Assembly (NCBI GenBank): GCA_014730235.1 | Contig: WJIO01000369.1 | Location: 1-49,294 of the forward strand | DNA length: 49,294 nt | Origin: Candidatus Poribacteria bacterium | Lineage (GTDB): Bacteria; Poribacteria; DTPJ01; WJIO01 | Direction of reading: 5' to 3' | In this document: piece by piece, positions 17,417-24,582 of the stretch | Layout: each line of letters opens with the position of its first letter | Position numbering within the stretch: position 1 is the first letter of the stretch | Position numbers and translations under genes: made by a program | Notes under the pieces: model-generated | Told to the model about the DNA's origin: nothing | The model's database searches: none | Seen by the model: the letters and a program-made list of their open reading frames with translations, nothing else

Positions 17417-18322
17417 TTAAAGGGAATTTTGGCTGGATTTAAGTGTATTTCTTGATATTGTGGTAAGATAGATCCCTAAAAAAATCAAAAACATACCCGC
17501 GATAGATACAAACTTTAATTTTTCATTGAGAAACAGGAAAGCGATCAAAGCTGTACCCATAGGAACTAAATACTGCATAGGACCCAAGCGGCTCGCATCC
17601 AGTTCCTCAAGGGCCTTATACCAGAAGACAAAACCTATTGAGGTAGGAAATATGGCAAGATATAGTATCGCAAGAAAGGCATTAAGGGATGGAATGGCAA
17701 ATTCTCCAAGCCCAATAAGAATAATTAATATGGGAACAGAACCTACCAGCATATTCAGGCTTGTTACCAAAAGCCCTCCATACTCGCGCACAAGGCTTTT
17801 ACCCAAGACTGTATAAACAGCCCATGATAAAGCGGCGACAAGTGCAATAGAGTTGCCTGTAAGATGCTCTTTTTGGGTTAATTGAAAACTGGTGAGATTA
17901 CCGTTTATTACAAGTGCGCAGCCCAGCAAACCAACTATTACACCAGTTGTCTTACGAAGGTTTAGGGATTCTCCGATGAGAATTGAAAGAGGTATAATGA
18001 ATATAGGGTTTGAATTCATTATAATGCTAACATCAATAGCACTGCTGTATTTTAAAGCCCAGAATACAGAACTACCCATGATAGTAATCCCTGTCAAAGC
18101 AAGGATACCAATTCTGGCAGGTCTCTTTAAAACCAGGGATAAACTTCTGGCCTGACCCTTAATTATAATATAAAATACACATATTAAACCAGCCAGAAAA
18201 AACCTGAAAAAAGCTACTAAAAGCGGATAAACTCCCAATATATTACAAAGATAACGACCTGCTACAAATACTGTACTCCATGACAAAGAGGCTATTAAAC
18301 CTAGAATAATTGCACGTTTCAT
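17417..18322 (-). CDS. EamA/DMT-superfamily transporter
   Basis: A 301-residue inner-membrane protein with about ten hydrophobic helices in two homologous EamA halves; the first opens MKRAIILGLIASLSWSTVFVAGRYL and the second GNSIALVAALSWAVYTVLGKSL. This family exports metabolites or amino acids by drug/metabolite-type transport. The frame stays open for 47 further codons upstream, but those codons translate a PR1 repeat fragment and a broken gene, so I set the start at the ATG at 18322. No good ribosome binding site is visible there; the repeat fragment ends only 10 bp upstream. Substrate unknown. Confidence 0.87.
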   Translation of the reverse strand: MKRAIILGLIASLSWSTVFVAGRYLCNILGVYPLLVAFFRFFLAGLICVFYIIIKGQARSLSLVLKRPARIGILALTGITIMGSSVFWALKYSSAIDVSIIMNSNPIFIIPLSILIGESLNLRKTTGVIVGLLGCALVINGNLTSFQLTQKEHLTGNSIALVAALSWAVYTVLGKSLVREYGGLLVTSLNMLVGSVPILIILIGLGEFAIPSLNAFLAILYLAIFPTSIGFVFWYKALEELDASRLGPMQYLVPMGTALIAFLFLNEKLKFVSIAGMFLIFLGIYLTTISRNTLKSSQNSL

Positions 18323-18332
18323 TATAAAATTT

Positions 18333-18372
18333 GGTTTTTCCGGGTCCAGTTTGGTAAAGATAAAAAACTTAT
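18333..18372 (+). repeat. PR1 left-half fragment
   Basis: GGTTTTTCCGGGTCCAGTTT followed by GGTAAAGATAAAAAACTT matches the left 40 bp of PR1. Core and right end are absent. It abuts the truncated gene at 18369-18536, so the junction is probably a deletion endpoint. Its orientation is opposite to the minus-strand transporter just downstream. Confidence 0.75.
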
Positions 18373-18536
18373 TTAAAGCTATATGTCTTATTGATTGCGT
18401 CAATAGTAGGCGCATAAACCCAGGTTGAAAAGCCCATATGAAAACGTCGAGGAAAATTTTCATCTTTGCTTTCTGCTGTCGTTATCGCTGTTACTATTAT
18501 CAAAATTCCCAATACATACCAGAATATATATTTCAC
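18369..18536 (-). pseudogene. Truncated exported-protein gene (55-codon stub)
   Basis: A proper translation start is present: GGAGG, seven bases, then GTG at 18536. It encodes a signal peptide (KYIFWYVLGILIIVTAITTA) and the first mature residues ESKDENFPRRFHMGFSTWVY, then APTIDAINKTYSF, then a stop at the PR1 fragment. The mature start looks like the opening of a larger secreted enzyme, possibly a glycoside-hydrolase-like barrel, but I cannot name the family with confidence. I interpret it as a gene whose 3' part was deleted together with half of a PR1 element. Confidence 0.55.
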
Positions 18537-18700
18537 TTCACATCCTCCAATATCTATTCGCGTATGATACCGGCCGGAGGATCTTTACGGACACTGCCGG
18601 TTTACTACTGATTAAACTATAAGCTGCCGCAAGTCATGAAGATTGAAAATTTAATCGGGTAATCCCTTTCTTTTCTCAGAATATTCTGGCTCTTCAAGTA

Positions 18701-18747
18701 TTAAGTGGTTTTCAATAATGTCAAAATCATTATTGAAAACCACTTAA
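18701..18747. terminator. Perfect 20-bp hairpin downstream of the DUF1080 gene
   Basis: TTAAGTGGTTTTCAATAATG at 18701-18720 is an exact inverted copy of 18728-18747, with a 7-nt loop. It lies 21 bp beyond the stop of the last gene of the minus-strand operon. A U-run is missing, so it is a possible terminator or mRNA-stabilising stem rather than a classic Rho-independent site. The rest of 18541-18767 shows nothing else. Confidence 0.55.
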
Positions 18748-18767
18748 CCATGAATAACCTGAAATCT

Positions 18768-19391
18768 TTAATATTTATCTGAACCTTTAAGAGGAAGCTC
18801 TACGAGCCAGATATTACGATATTTAATCGGGTTACCATGATCCTGTAGCAACAATGGACCGGGTTCGCCAACATTTTCATCCATAGCGCCGCCGGTAGGG
18901 CCCTGCATTTCCACGTTGTTGTGGATAATCTGACCATTCTGCATAATTGTCACCCGGGCCTGATCAACTACATTTCCATCGTCGTCAACCCGGGCTCCCC
19001 TGAAAACCATGTCGTATGTCTGCCATTCTAAAGCAGGTTTACAGGCATTTACCAGCGGTGCATGCTGGTTATATATTGCCCCGCAGTCACCCATACCAGG
19101 AACTTCGATGCCATAGGAATCCAGCACCTGCACCTCATACCTTCCCTGAAGGTATACCCCGCTGTTGCCTTTGGCCTGACCTGTGGCTTCAGGCATATCA
19201 GGTTCCATCCATTCCAGATGTAACATGAAGTCGGTAAATTTCTGGTCTGTAACTATATCACCAGTACCTTTTTTGACAGTTATAACACCGTCGGATACTT
19301 CCCATCCAGCATCACCGCCATTCCGGGCGTGCCAGCCATTTAAGTCTTTGCCATTAAAAAGAACTATCGCATTTTCGGGTTTGTTTCCCAT
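18768..19391 (-). CDS. DUF1080 (3-keto-disaccharide hydrolase-type) protein
   Basis: A 207-residue DUF1080 domain protein of the concanavalin-like jelly-roll fold found in carbohydrate hydrolases and binding proteins. Motifs: VLFNGKDLNGWHARNGG at the N-terminus, WEVSDGVITVKKG, FMLHLEWMEPD, GNSGVYLQGRYEVQVLDSYG (the best conserved block), GAIYNQHAP and LLLQDHGNPIKYRNIWLV. No signal peptide is visible from this start, which has AAGGAG ahead. It is the last gene of the four-gene operon and starts 27 bp after the BMP protein gene. Members have been linked to 3-ketoglycoside cleavage, which would fit the Gfo/Idh/MocA enzymes nearby. Confidence 0.92.
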   Translation of the reverse strand: MGNKPENAIVLFNGKDLNGWHARNGGDAGWEVSDGVITVKKGTGDIVTDQKFTDFMLHLEWMEPDMPEATGQAKGNSGVYLQGRYEVQVLDSYGIEVPGMGDCGAIYNQHAPLVNACKPALEWQTYDMVFRGARVDDDGNVVDQARVTIMQNGQIIHNNVEMQGPTGGAMDENVGEPGPLLLQDHGNPIKYRNIWLVELPLKGSDKY

Positions 19392-19418
19392 TATGCTTTC
19401 TCCTTTCTTGTTGTTAAT

Positions 19419-20486
19419 TCATCCGGGTAGGTTGCCAACAACCCCCTCTACAAGCCAGTCCATGTGAAGTATCTCTTTATCAGTCATTTTAACACCTTCT
19501 TTAATTTTGACCGTTCCATTTTGATCCTTCAATGGCCCGACAAATATGTCATCTTCGTTTTCAAGTTCTTTGGTTCTGTCTTCTATCATTTTCTGAACAT
19601 CTTCCGGCACAAAATCGCTAAAAGGCGCAAGCTTTACCACACCTGATTCCAGACCATCCCAGTAATCCAGATTTTCCCAATCGCTGAATCCGGCTTTTAT
19701 TTTGTCAATCACGTCCTGATATACCACAGACCAATCCCATATAGATGCAGTTAAGAAAGATTCAGGCGCAAAGGACCGACCATCGCTGTTGTAACCGATG
19801 GAGTAGAAACCCCGCTTTTCAGCCGCCTGCAATGCCGCCGGACTGTCACCTTCGGTTATTATTATATCACATCCTGCGTCCATCAGGGCCACAGCCGCCT
19901 CTTTTTCCTTGCCGGGGTCAAACCATGCACCAGTCCATACCACATGGACAGCAGCATCAGGCTTTACTTCCCGCGCTCCCATAGCGGCTACGTTCACATG
20001 TCTTATGACTTCAGGGATAGGATGAGGAGCCACATATCCAATTTTACCGCTTTTAGTCATTTTCCCGGCGATAATACCACTGAGGTATATAGGTTGATAC
20101 ATTCTACCGTAATACGTGAATACGTTCTCAGCCCTTTTATGCCCGGAACAATGACCAAAAACTACTTCAGGAAATTTCTTCGCTACCTGTATTGTAGTAT
20201 CCATGTAACCATAACTTGTAGTAAATACCACATCATAGCCCTCAGCGGCGAATCGGGTTATAGTGCGTTCCGCTTCTGCTCCTTCAGGTACTGATTCCAC
20301 ATAGGCAGTCTCCACTTCGTTCTTATCCAAAGCTATTCGGCCCTCGTTGTGGGAATAAGTCCATCCCCCATCGCCCACCGGACCCACATAAACAAAAGCT
20401 GCCTTTAACTTCTCTGCGCTGAATGAAAATCCGGCAAATGAAGTAATGATAATGAATATTACCATTAGACTTATAAATTTTTTCAT
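19419..20486 (-). CDS. BMP-family (Med/PnrA-like) substrate-binding protein
   Basis: A 355-residue periplasmic binding protein with a signal peptide (about residues 1-23, FAGFSFS before AEKLK) and the family opening AFVYVGPVGDGGWTYSHNEGR. Further family blocks: VVFTTSYGYMDTTIQVAKKFPEVVFGHCSG, GKIGYVAPHPIPEVIRH, CDIIITEGDSPAALQAAEK and FLTASIWDWSVVYQDVIDKI. BMP proteins usually deliver purine nucleosides or related ligands to an ABC importer, but no permease or ATPase gene for it lies here. There is no lipobox cysteine, so it should be soluble. It is flanked in the operon by the M14 peptidase and DUF1080. Confidence 0.93.
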   Translation of the reverse strand: MKKFISLMVIFIIITSFAGFSFSAEKLKAAFVYVGPVGDGGWTYSHNEGRIALDKNEVETAYVESVPEGAEAERTITRFAAEGYDVVFTTSYGYMDTTIQVAKKFPEVVFGHCSGHKRAENVFTYYGRMYQPIYLSGIIAGKMTKSGKIGYVAPHPIPEVIRHVNVAAMGAREVKPDAAVHVVWTGAWFDPGKEKEAAVALMDAGCDIIITEGDSPAALQAAEKRGFYSIGYNSDGRSFAPESFLTASIWDWSVVYQDVIDKIKAGFSDWENLDYWDGLESGVVKLAPFSDFVPEDVQKMIEDRTKELENEDDIFVGPLKDQNGTVKIKEGVKMTDKEILHMDWLVEGVVGNLPG

Positions 20487-20514
20487 ACTTTTCCTCCCGT
20501 TTTTTGATTAAAAT

Positions 20515-21552
20515 TTAAAACTCCCAACATGTTGGATTAGCCAAAGCAAACTTCAATAACTCATTATATAAAAGAAGCTGTATATCAAGAATTTGCTCAT
20601 GATTGACCTGAGCATAGATTTCCTCCGCCAATCCATGCGAACATTCAAACGTAAAACTCATACCACCGCATACATGATGTAAAGCACTGGTGAGGTTAAA
20701 AGCCGAAGGTGGATATTTGCTTCCATCGTTGGACGGGTCAGATAATGGATTATTGGGCAATCCTGATCTCCTGTAGCATTCGGCCAGTTGACGGGAAAAC
20801 TTAACGATCTTTTCCTTTATATAAAAAGGCACATACGCAGCCTGAAGCACAGCAGGAGAGCTTCCATGAGAATGTAATACAGGTATAAAGTTCGGTGCTT
20901 CTTTCCTTGCTGTATCCAGTAAAGCCTTTGTTTCCCGGGCCATCGGGTTAAAAAAATCATCATGCATAATATTAATACCATCATCGTTGAAATAAGCACC
21001 CAAAAATCCCACGTCATCAACCATAGGATGTCGGCTTTTGGTCCCGGGCCAACCGTAATCGACACCATCCTTTGTTGATCCTTGTCCGTAATGTGCCATG
21101 TTCTTTGCACCTATACCCACAAAACTATCCAGTGGACATCTGCTTCTGCCATCGGGATTTCCGCAGGGGATAATCAACAATCGGCATTTTGAAGCATTTT
21201 CAAATATTTCCTGCCATTCTTTCCCCCGCAGGTCACAACCTGTTTCCAGTATATTTATAAGATTTACCAGACCAACCATACCCTCCATCTCTTGTCCATG
21301 AACAGGTCCAACAAAAAATATAACAGGCTTTGCAGATGCTGTTTTATGGGCATAAAAAGCCGGATTTCCAGCACCACACGCCGAATTATAATTAGCCTGA
21401 GATTTGAAATTTTCCTTCTTACCGTAACTTATCAGGTATACAGGCTTATCGCCAGGTGACCTGGCGATAATTTTAACATTACCGCGTTTTACTGAGGATA
21501 CAGCTTCATCTATCTCTTGAATTTTACCTTTCCAGAAAGATGGTAGGTTCAT
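20515..21552 (-). CDS. M14-family zinc carboxypeptidase
   Basis: A 345-residue metallocarboxypeptidase-like protein. Zinc ligands are visible as HGQEMEG (His and Glu) and the third His in LHSHGSSP. The substrate-binding NPDGR is present, and the catalytic Glu is in FTFECSHG near the C-terminus. Many Cys residues and no signal peptide suggest a cytoplasmic enzyme, unusual for M14 proteins. It starts 3 bp after the stop of the isomerase-like gene and is followed after 28 bp by the BMP gene. It may remove an amino acid from an imported conjugate. The fold and active site are clear; the substrate is inference. Confidence 0.9.
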   Translation of the reverse strand: MNLPSFWKGKIQEIDEAVSSVKRGNVKIIARSPGDKPVYLISYGKKENFKSQANYNSACGAGNPAFYAHKTASAKPVIFFVGPVHGQEMEGMVGLVNLINILETGCDLRGKEWQEIFENASKCRLLIIPCGNPDGRSRCPLDSFVGIGAKNMAHYGQGSTKDGVDYGWPGTKSRHPMVDDVGFLGAYFNDDGINIMHDDFFNPMARETKALLDTARKEAPNFIPVLHSHGSSPAVLQAAYVPFYIKEKIVKFSRQLAECYRRSGLPNNPLSDPSNDGSKYPPSAFNLTSALHHVCGGMSFTFECSHGLAEEIYAQVNHEQILDIQLLLYNELLKFALANPTCWEF

Positions 21553-21555
21553 ACA

Positions 21556-22380
21556 TTATCCCTTTATCTGATCTAAGATACGTCGAATATACTGGACATC
21601 TTCCCGGGTTCTGGCTATAAGGTGATCCATCCCATGCTCATAGAAATTATGAAAACACAGGGGACCATCATATTGGGCCTTTCTTAATGACTGTATTACA
21701 TTTTTCCAGTCTATAATACCATCAGCCAGGGGAACCCAGAGCTTGCGCCAGTGAAGCTTATAAGTTTCGTGATGAGGAAGTAAAAAGGCGGCTGCGCTTT
21801 TTACCCCTACATAACATAAATAAGGTTTGATAATATCCACCGACTTTTCCCATGTTTCATGACCTTCCTGATGAACCATATTACCCGGATCTATATGACT
21901 TCCTATGTATTCCGGATTAAAGCCATTCAAAAGGAAATAGCTTGAGCTACTGCTGTAATGCAAAGTTCCACCGTGCATCTGAAGCACAGCTTTAATCCTG
22001 TATTTTTCCCCTAATTTTTCCAGCTTTTCCAGAACTTTCCTGGCCCTTGCAAAATCTTCGTGAAAGGTACCCATGCCCCGATAACCAAAACCACCGTATC
22101 TATACATTTCAACGCCATTATCCGCAAAGATGCTATACATATTTTCAAAGTCGGGGTCATCTACATTTGTAAGGCTTGTAGTCGCACTTTTCGTGGATAG
22201 ACCAAAGGACTGCATAATTTTAATATATTCAGATAGCGATTCAGACAGATTATCGTAAGTAACCCAATATCCATTCCTTACCATCACATCAACACCATCA
22301 AAACCAATGTCTTTCAACGTCTCCCCTAGTTTCTCCGCCGAAAGCTCTTTAAAGAATTTTGGAAATTCTAAAAAATCCAT
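21556..22380 (-). CDS. Sugar phosphate isomerase/epimerase-like TIM barrel (AP2Ec superfamily)
   Basis: A 274-residue protein of the xylose isomerase-like TIM-barrel superfamily. Visible features: DIGFDGVDVMVR near residue 30, YRIKAVLQMHGGTLHYS (metal-site His), EYIGSHIDPGNMVHQEGHETWE (conserved His-x-Asp) and WVPLADGIIDWKNVIQSLRKAQYDGPLCFHNFYEHG at the end. These enzymes isomerise or epimerise sugars or dehydrate inositols and often accompany Gfo/Idh/MocA dehydrogenases. It is the first gene of the minus-strand operon, with GAGGGG before the ATG, and is divergent from another Gfo/Idh/MocA gene. Confidence 0.88.
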   Translation of the reverse strand: MDFLEFPKFFKELSAEKLGETLKDIGFDGVDVMVRNGYWVTYDNLSESLSEYIKIMQSFGLSTKSATTSLTNVDDPDFENMYSIFADNGVEMYRYGGFGYRGMGTFHEDFARARKVLEKLEKLGEKYRIKAVLQMHGGTLHYSSSSSYFLLNGFNPEYIGSHIDPGNMVHQEGHETWEKSVDIIKPYLCYVGVKSAAAFLLPHHETYKLHWRKLWVPLADGIIDWKNVIQSLRKAQYDGPLCFHNFYEHGMDHLIARTREDVQYIRRILDQIKG

Positions 22381-22463
22381 TTTATTCCCCTCGTATTTTA
22401 ATTATTATCAATATATCCATGAGTTTAAGCCAGAAAATCTTCTTTGTCAATACCACAAAATAC

Positions 22464-22492
22464 TTGCATTAATACCCTGGCGGGATTATAAT
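22464..22492 (+). promoter_or_regulatory. Putative sigma-70 promoter for the Gfo/Idh/MocA gene at 22570
   Basis: TTGCAT at 22464-22469, a 17-bp spacer, and a perfect TATAAT at 22487-22492, 78 bp before the ATG. The -35 box is weak (three of six). The gap 22381-22569 is a divergent promoter region; the minus-strand promoter is not evident. Confidence 0.5.
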
Positions 22493-22569
22493 ACTGTTTA
22501 TTGAGTTAATAATCAAGGGCATTTGCTCATATTCATAAATTTACTCGTTTTTTAAGGAGATAATTATAA

Positions 22570-23571
22570 ATGGAAGAAGTCTGCAAGGTTGGCATAATAG
22601 GTTGTGGCGGGATTTCCCGGATGCACGCTGGTTGGTATAAAAACTATTCAAGAACACAGATGGTAGCATGCGCTGATATTAATAAAGAGAATGCAGAAAA
22701 ATTTGCTGAGGAATTTGAGCTTGAGAAAGCATATACTGATTATATAGAAATGCTGGAAATAGAACAGCCTGACATAATAAGTATATGCACATGGCCTAAA
22801 CAGCACGCAGAAATAACCGTTGAATCGGCAAAACGCGGGGTAAAAGGTATTCTCTGCGAAAAACCAATAGCAGAAAACCTGGGTCAGGCCGATGAGATGA
22901 TAAAGGTATGTGAGGAAAACAACGTGCAGCTTGCTATTGACCATCAGCTGCGTTTCTCAGAAGTTTATGTTACAGCCAAAAAACTGATTGAGGACGGTGC
23001 TATCGGTGACCTGTTCCGTATATACGCCCTTTGTGGAGGCGGCGATCTAAAGGATAATGCCACCCATACCATTGATCTTATGAGATACATACACAACGAC
23101 ATACAAATAGAATGGGTATTTGGACAGATCGAAAGAACAGATAATATTATGCGATACGGCCTGGCCTCTGAGCAGTTTGTCCTGGGATATATGAAGTTTA
23201 GCGATAATGTTCGAGGTATAATCGAGGTAGGACAGGATACGGCTCCTGGCTATCATCATATATATCTTTATGGCACAGAGGGCGAAATAGAATTAGGCGT
23301 ACCCGGAGGCCCCGGCATCCGCAAAAGGACAAAAGCCAGTGCTGGCGATTGGATAACTCCCGATTTAGTGCCAGGTCATGGCCCTGTGGAGGATTTGGTA
23401 GAATGTATAGAGCAGGGCAGACCTCATCGCTCCAGTGGCTACCAGGGAAGAGCCACCCATGAAGTATTAATGGCTATCTACGAAGCGTCCCGAAAACGCA
23501 GACGAATCAAACTACCTCTGGAAGAAAAGGAATCTCCATTAGATTTGATGATCAAAGAAGGTCTGGTTTAG
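22570..23571 (+). CDS. Gfo/Idh/MocA family oxidoreductase
   Basis: A 333-residue oxidoreductase with the Rossmann motif VGIIGCGGISRMHAGWY, DIISICTWPKQHAEITVESAKRG, the catalytic EKP in ILCEKPIAENLG, and HTIDLMRYIH in the C-terminal domain. Strong AAGGAG upstream. It diverges from the isomerase-peptidase operon, and the two together look like a small sugar-catabolic locus. Its N-terminus is closest in style to the enzyme at 2728-3756; the two share the GVIA/GGIS-type loop but are clearly different genes. Substrate unknown. Confidence 0.93.
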   Translation: MEEVCKVGIIGCGGISRMHAGWYKNYSRTQMVACADINKENAEKFAEEFELEKAYTDYIEMLEIEQPDIISICTWPKQHAEITVESAKRGVKGILCEKPIAENLGQADEMIKVCEENNVQLAIDHQLRFSEVYVTAKKLIEDGAIGDLFRIYALCGGGDLKDNATHTIDLMRYIHNDIQIEWVFGQIERTDNIMRYGLASEQFVLGYMKFSDNVRGIIEVGQDTAPGYHHIYLYGTEGEIELGVPGGPGIRKRTKASAGDWITPDLVPGHGPVEDLVECIEQGRPHRSSGYQGRATHEVLMAIYEASRKRRRIKLPLEEKESPLDLMIKEGLV

Positions 23572-23637
23572 GAATGTCATTGTGTCATTACGAGGAATGG
23601 AGTTATGCCTGGTTACCTGAAAGAGAGGGATAATACG

Positions 23638-24405
23638 ATGAAGATCACAAAATTATTATGTTTCTTTTCGATTTTTATAAGCCTTTTGTTTGCAACAATA
23701 TGTAGCGCTAAAATCGATCCAGACACAATAGTAGGATTGTGGTTATTTGATGAAGGTAAAGGTGATGAGGCCAAGGATGATGTTGACAAGTATGATGGGC
23801 AGTTAGAAGGTAATCCCGAATGGGTTGACGGCAAATTCGGAAAGGCATTGAAATTCAGCGGTTCTGATTATATAGAACTCAAAGATTCTGGCCCGGATTT
23901 ACATTTCGGTGGAACAGCCGCTTTTACTATTACAGCATGGGTTCAAAGCAACGGTGGAGGAACGGTTATAGGTAAATTCAACGGTGGAGTAATTGGGGCA
24001 TACATTGTCACCATTACTGGCGGAATAGTCGGATTCCATCGGGAAGTAGCACCCTGGGGATTATCAGGCACAAAAGCCCTCCCCGCGGGAGATTTTGGAC
24101 ATTTGGCGGTAACATACGATGGGGCTGAGATGAAGATCTATGTCAATGGAGAACTTGATACCACTCAGAAAAGACCTGCACAAAATACAGATACAGCCAC
24201 ACCAGTTCTCATCGGTGCCCGACTTACCAACGGTAACCCAAGCGATTTTTTCAGAGGTGTTCTGGATGAGGTTGCTTTGTTTAACGTTGCTCTTACAGAA
24301 GACCAGATAAAGGAGGTAATGAAGGGTTTATCTCCAAAACTTCAGCCTGTATCTGCAATGGAAAAACTAATGACAAAATGGGGAGCAATAAAAACTGCTT
24401 ATTAA
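23638..24405 (+). CDS. Exported LamG/concanavalin A-like lectin domain protein
   Basis: A 255-residue secreted protein. I set the start at 23638 rather than the upstream in-frame ATG at 23605, because GAGAGGG lies before it and a clean signal peptide follows (KITKLLCFFSIFISLLFATICSA). The mature part is one LamG-like jelly roll: VGLWLFDEGKGDEAKDD, GQLEGNPEWVDGKFGKALKF, ITAWVQSNGGG, LAVTYDGAEMKIYVNGEL and GVLDEVALFNVALTEDQIKEV. Such domains bind glycans. A PR1 element begins 8 bp after the stop, and the lyase gene follows, so the two may act on the same polymer. Confidence 0.88.
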   Translation: MKITKLLCFFSIFISLLFATICSAKIDPDTIVGLWLFDEGKGDEAKDDVDKYDGQLEGNPEWVDGKFGKALKFSGSDYIELKDSGPDLHFGGTAAFTITAWVQSNGGGTVIGKFNGGVIGAYIVTITGGIVGFHREVAPWGLSGTKALPAGDFGHLAVTYDGAEMKIYVNGELDTTQKRPAQNTDTATPVLIGARLTNGNPSDFFRGVLDEVALFNVALTEDQIKEVMKGLSPKLQPVSAMEKLMTKWGAIKTAY

Positions 24406-24413
24406 ATTTACTT

Positions 24414-24555
24414 GGCTCTTCCGGGTTCAGTGTGGTAAGGATAAGAAACTTCTTCATGCTGTCATTCCTGCTTCAAGCTTTTTTAAAAAAGCTTGAAGCA
24501 GGAATGACAAGCTGAAAGAATTTTCAATTATAACCACACTGAACCCGGAAGAGCC
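24414..24555 (+). repeat. PR1 MITE, medium-core copy with perfect 8-bp target duplication
   Basis: 142 bp, GGCTCTTCCGGGTTCAGTGT to ACTGAACCCGGAAGAGCC, the copy closest to the consensus. Flanks ATTTACTT (24406-24413) and ATTTACTT (24556-24563) are identical. Inserted directly after the LamG stop codon and 27 bp before the lyase start, co-directional with both. Confidence 0.94.
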
Positions 24556-24582
24556 ATTTACTTAAAAGAAAAGGACTGATCA

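Noticed and set aside
18323-18463. 47-residue N-terminal extension of the DMT transporter
   Set aside because: It translates a PR1 fragment and the broken gene in another frame; the family N-terminus begins at the ATG at 18322.
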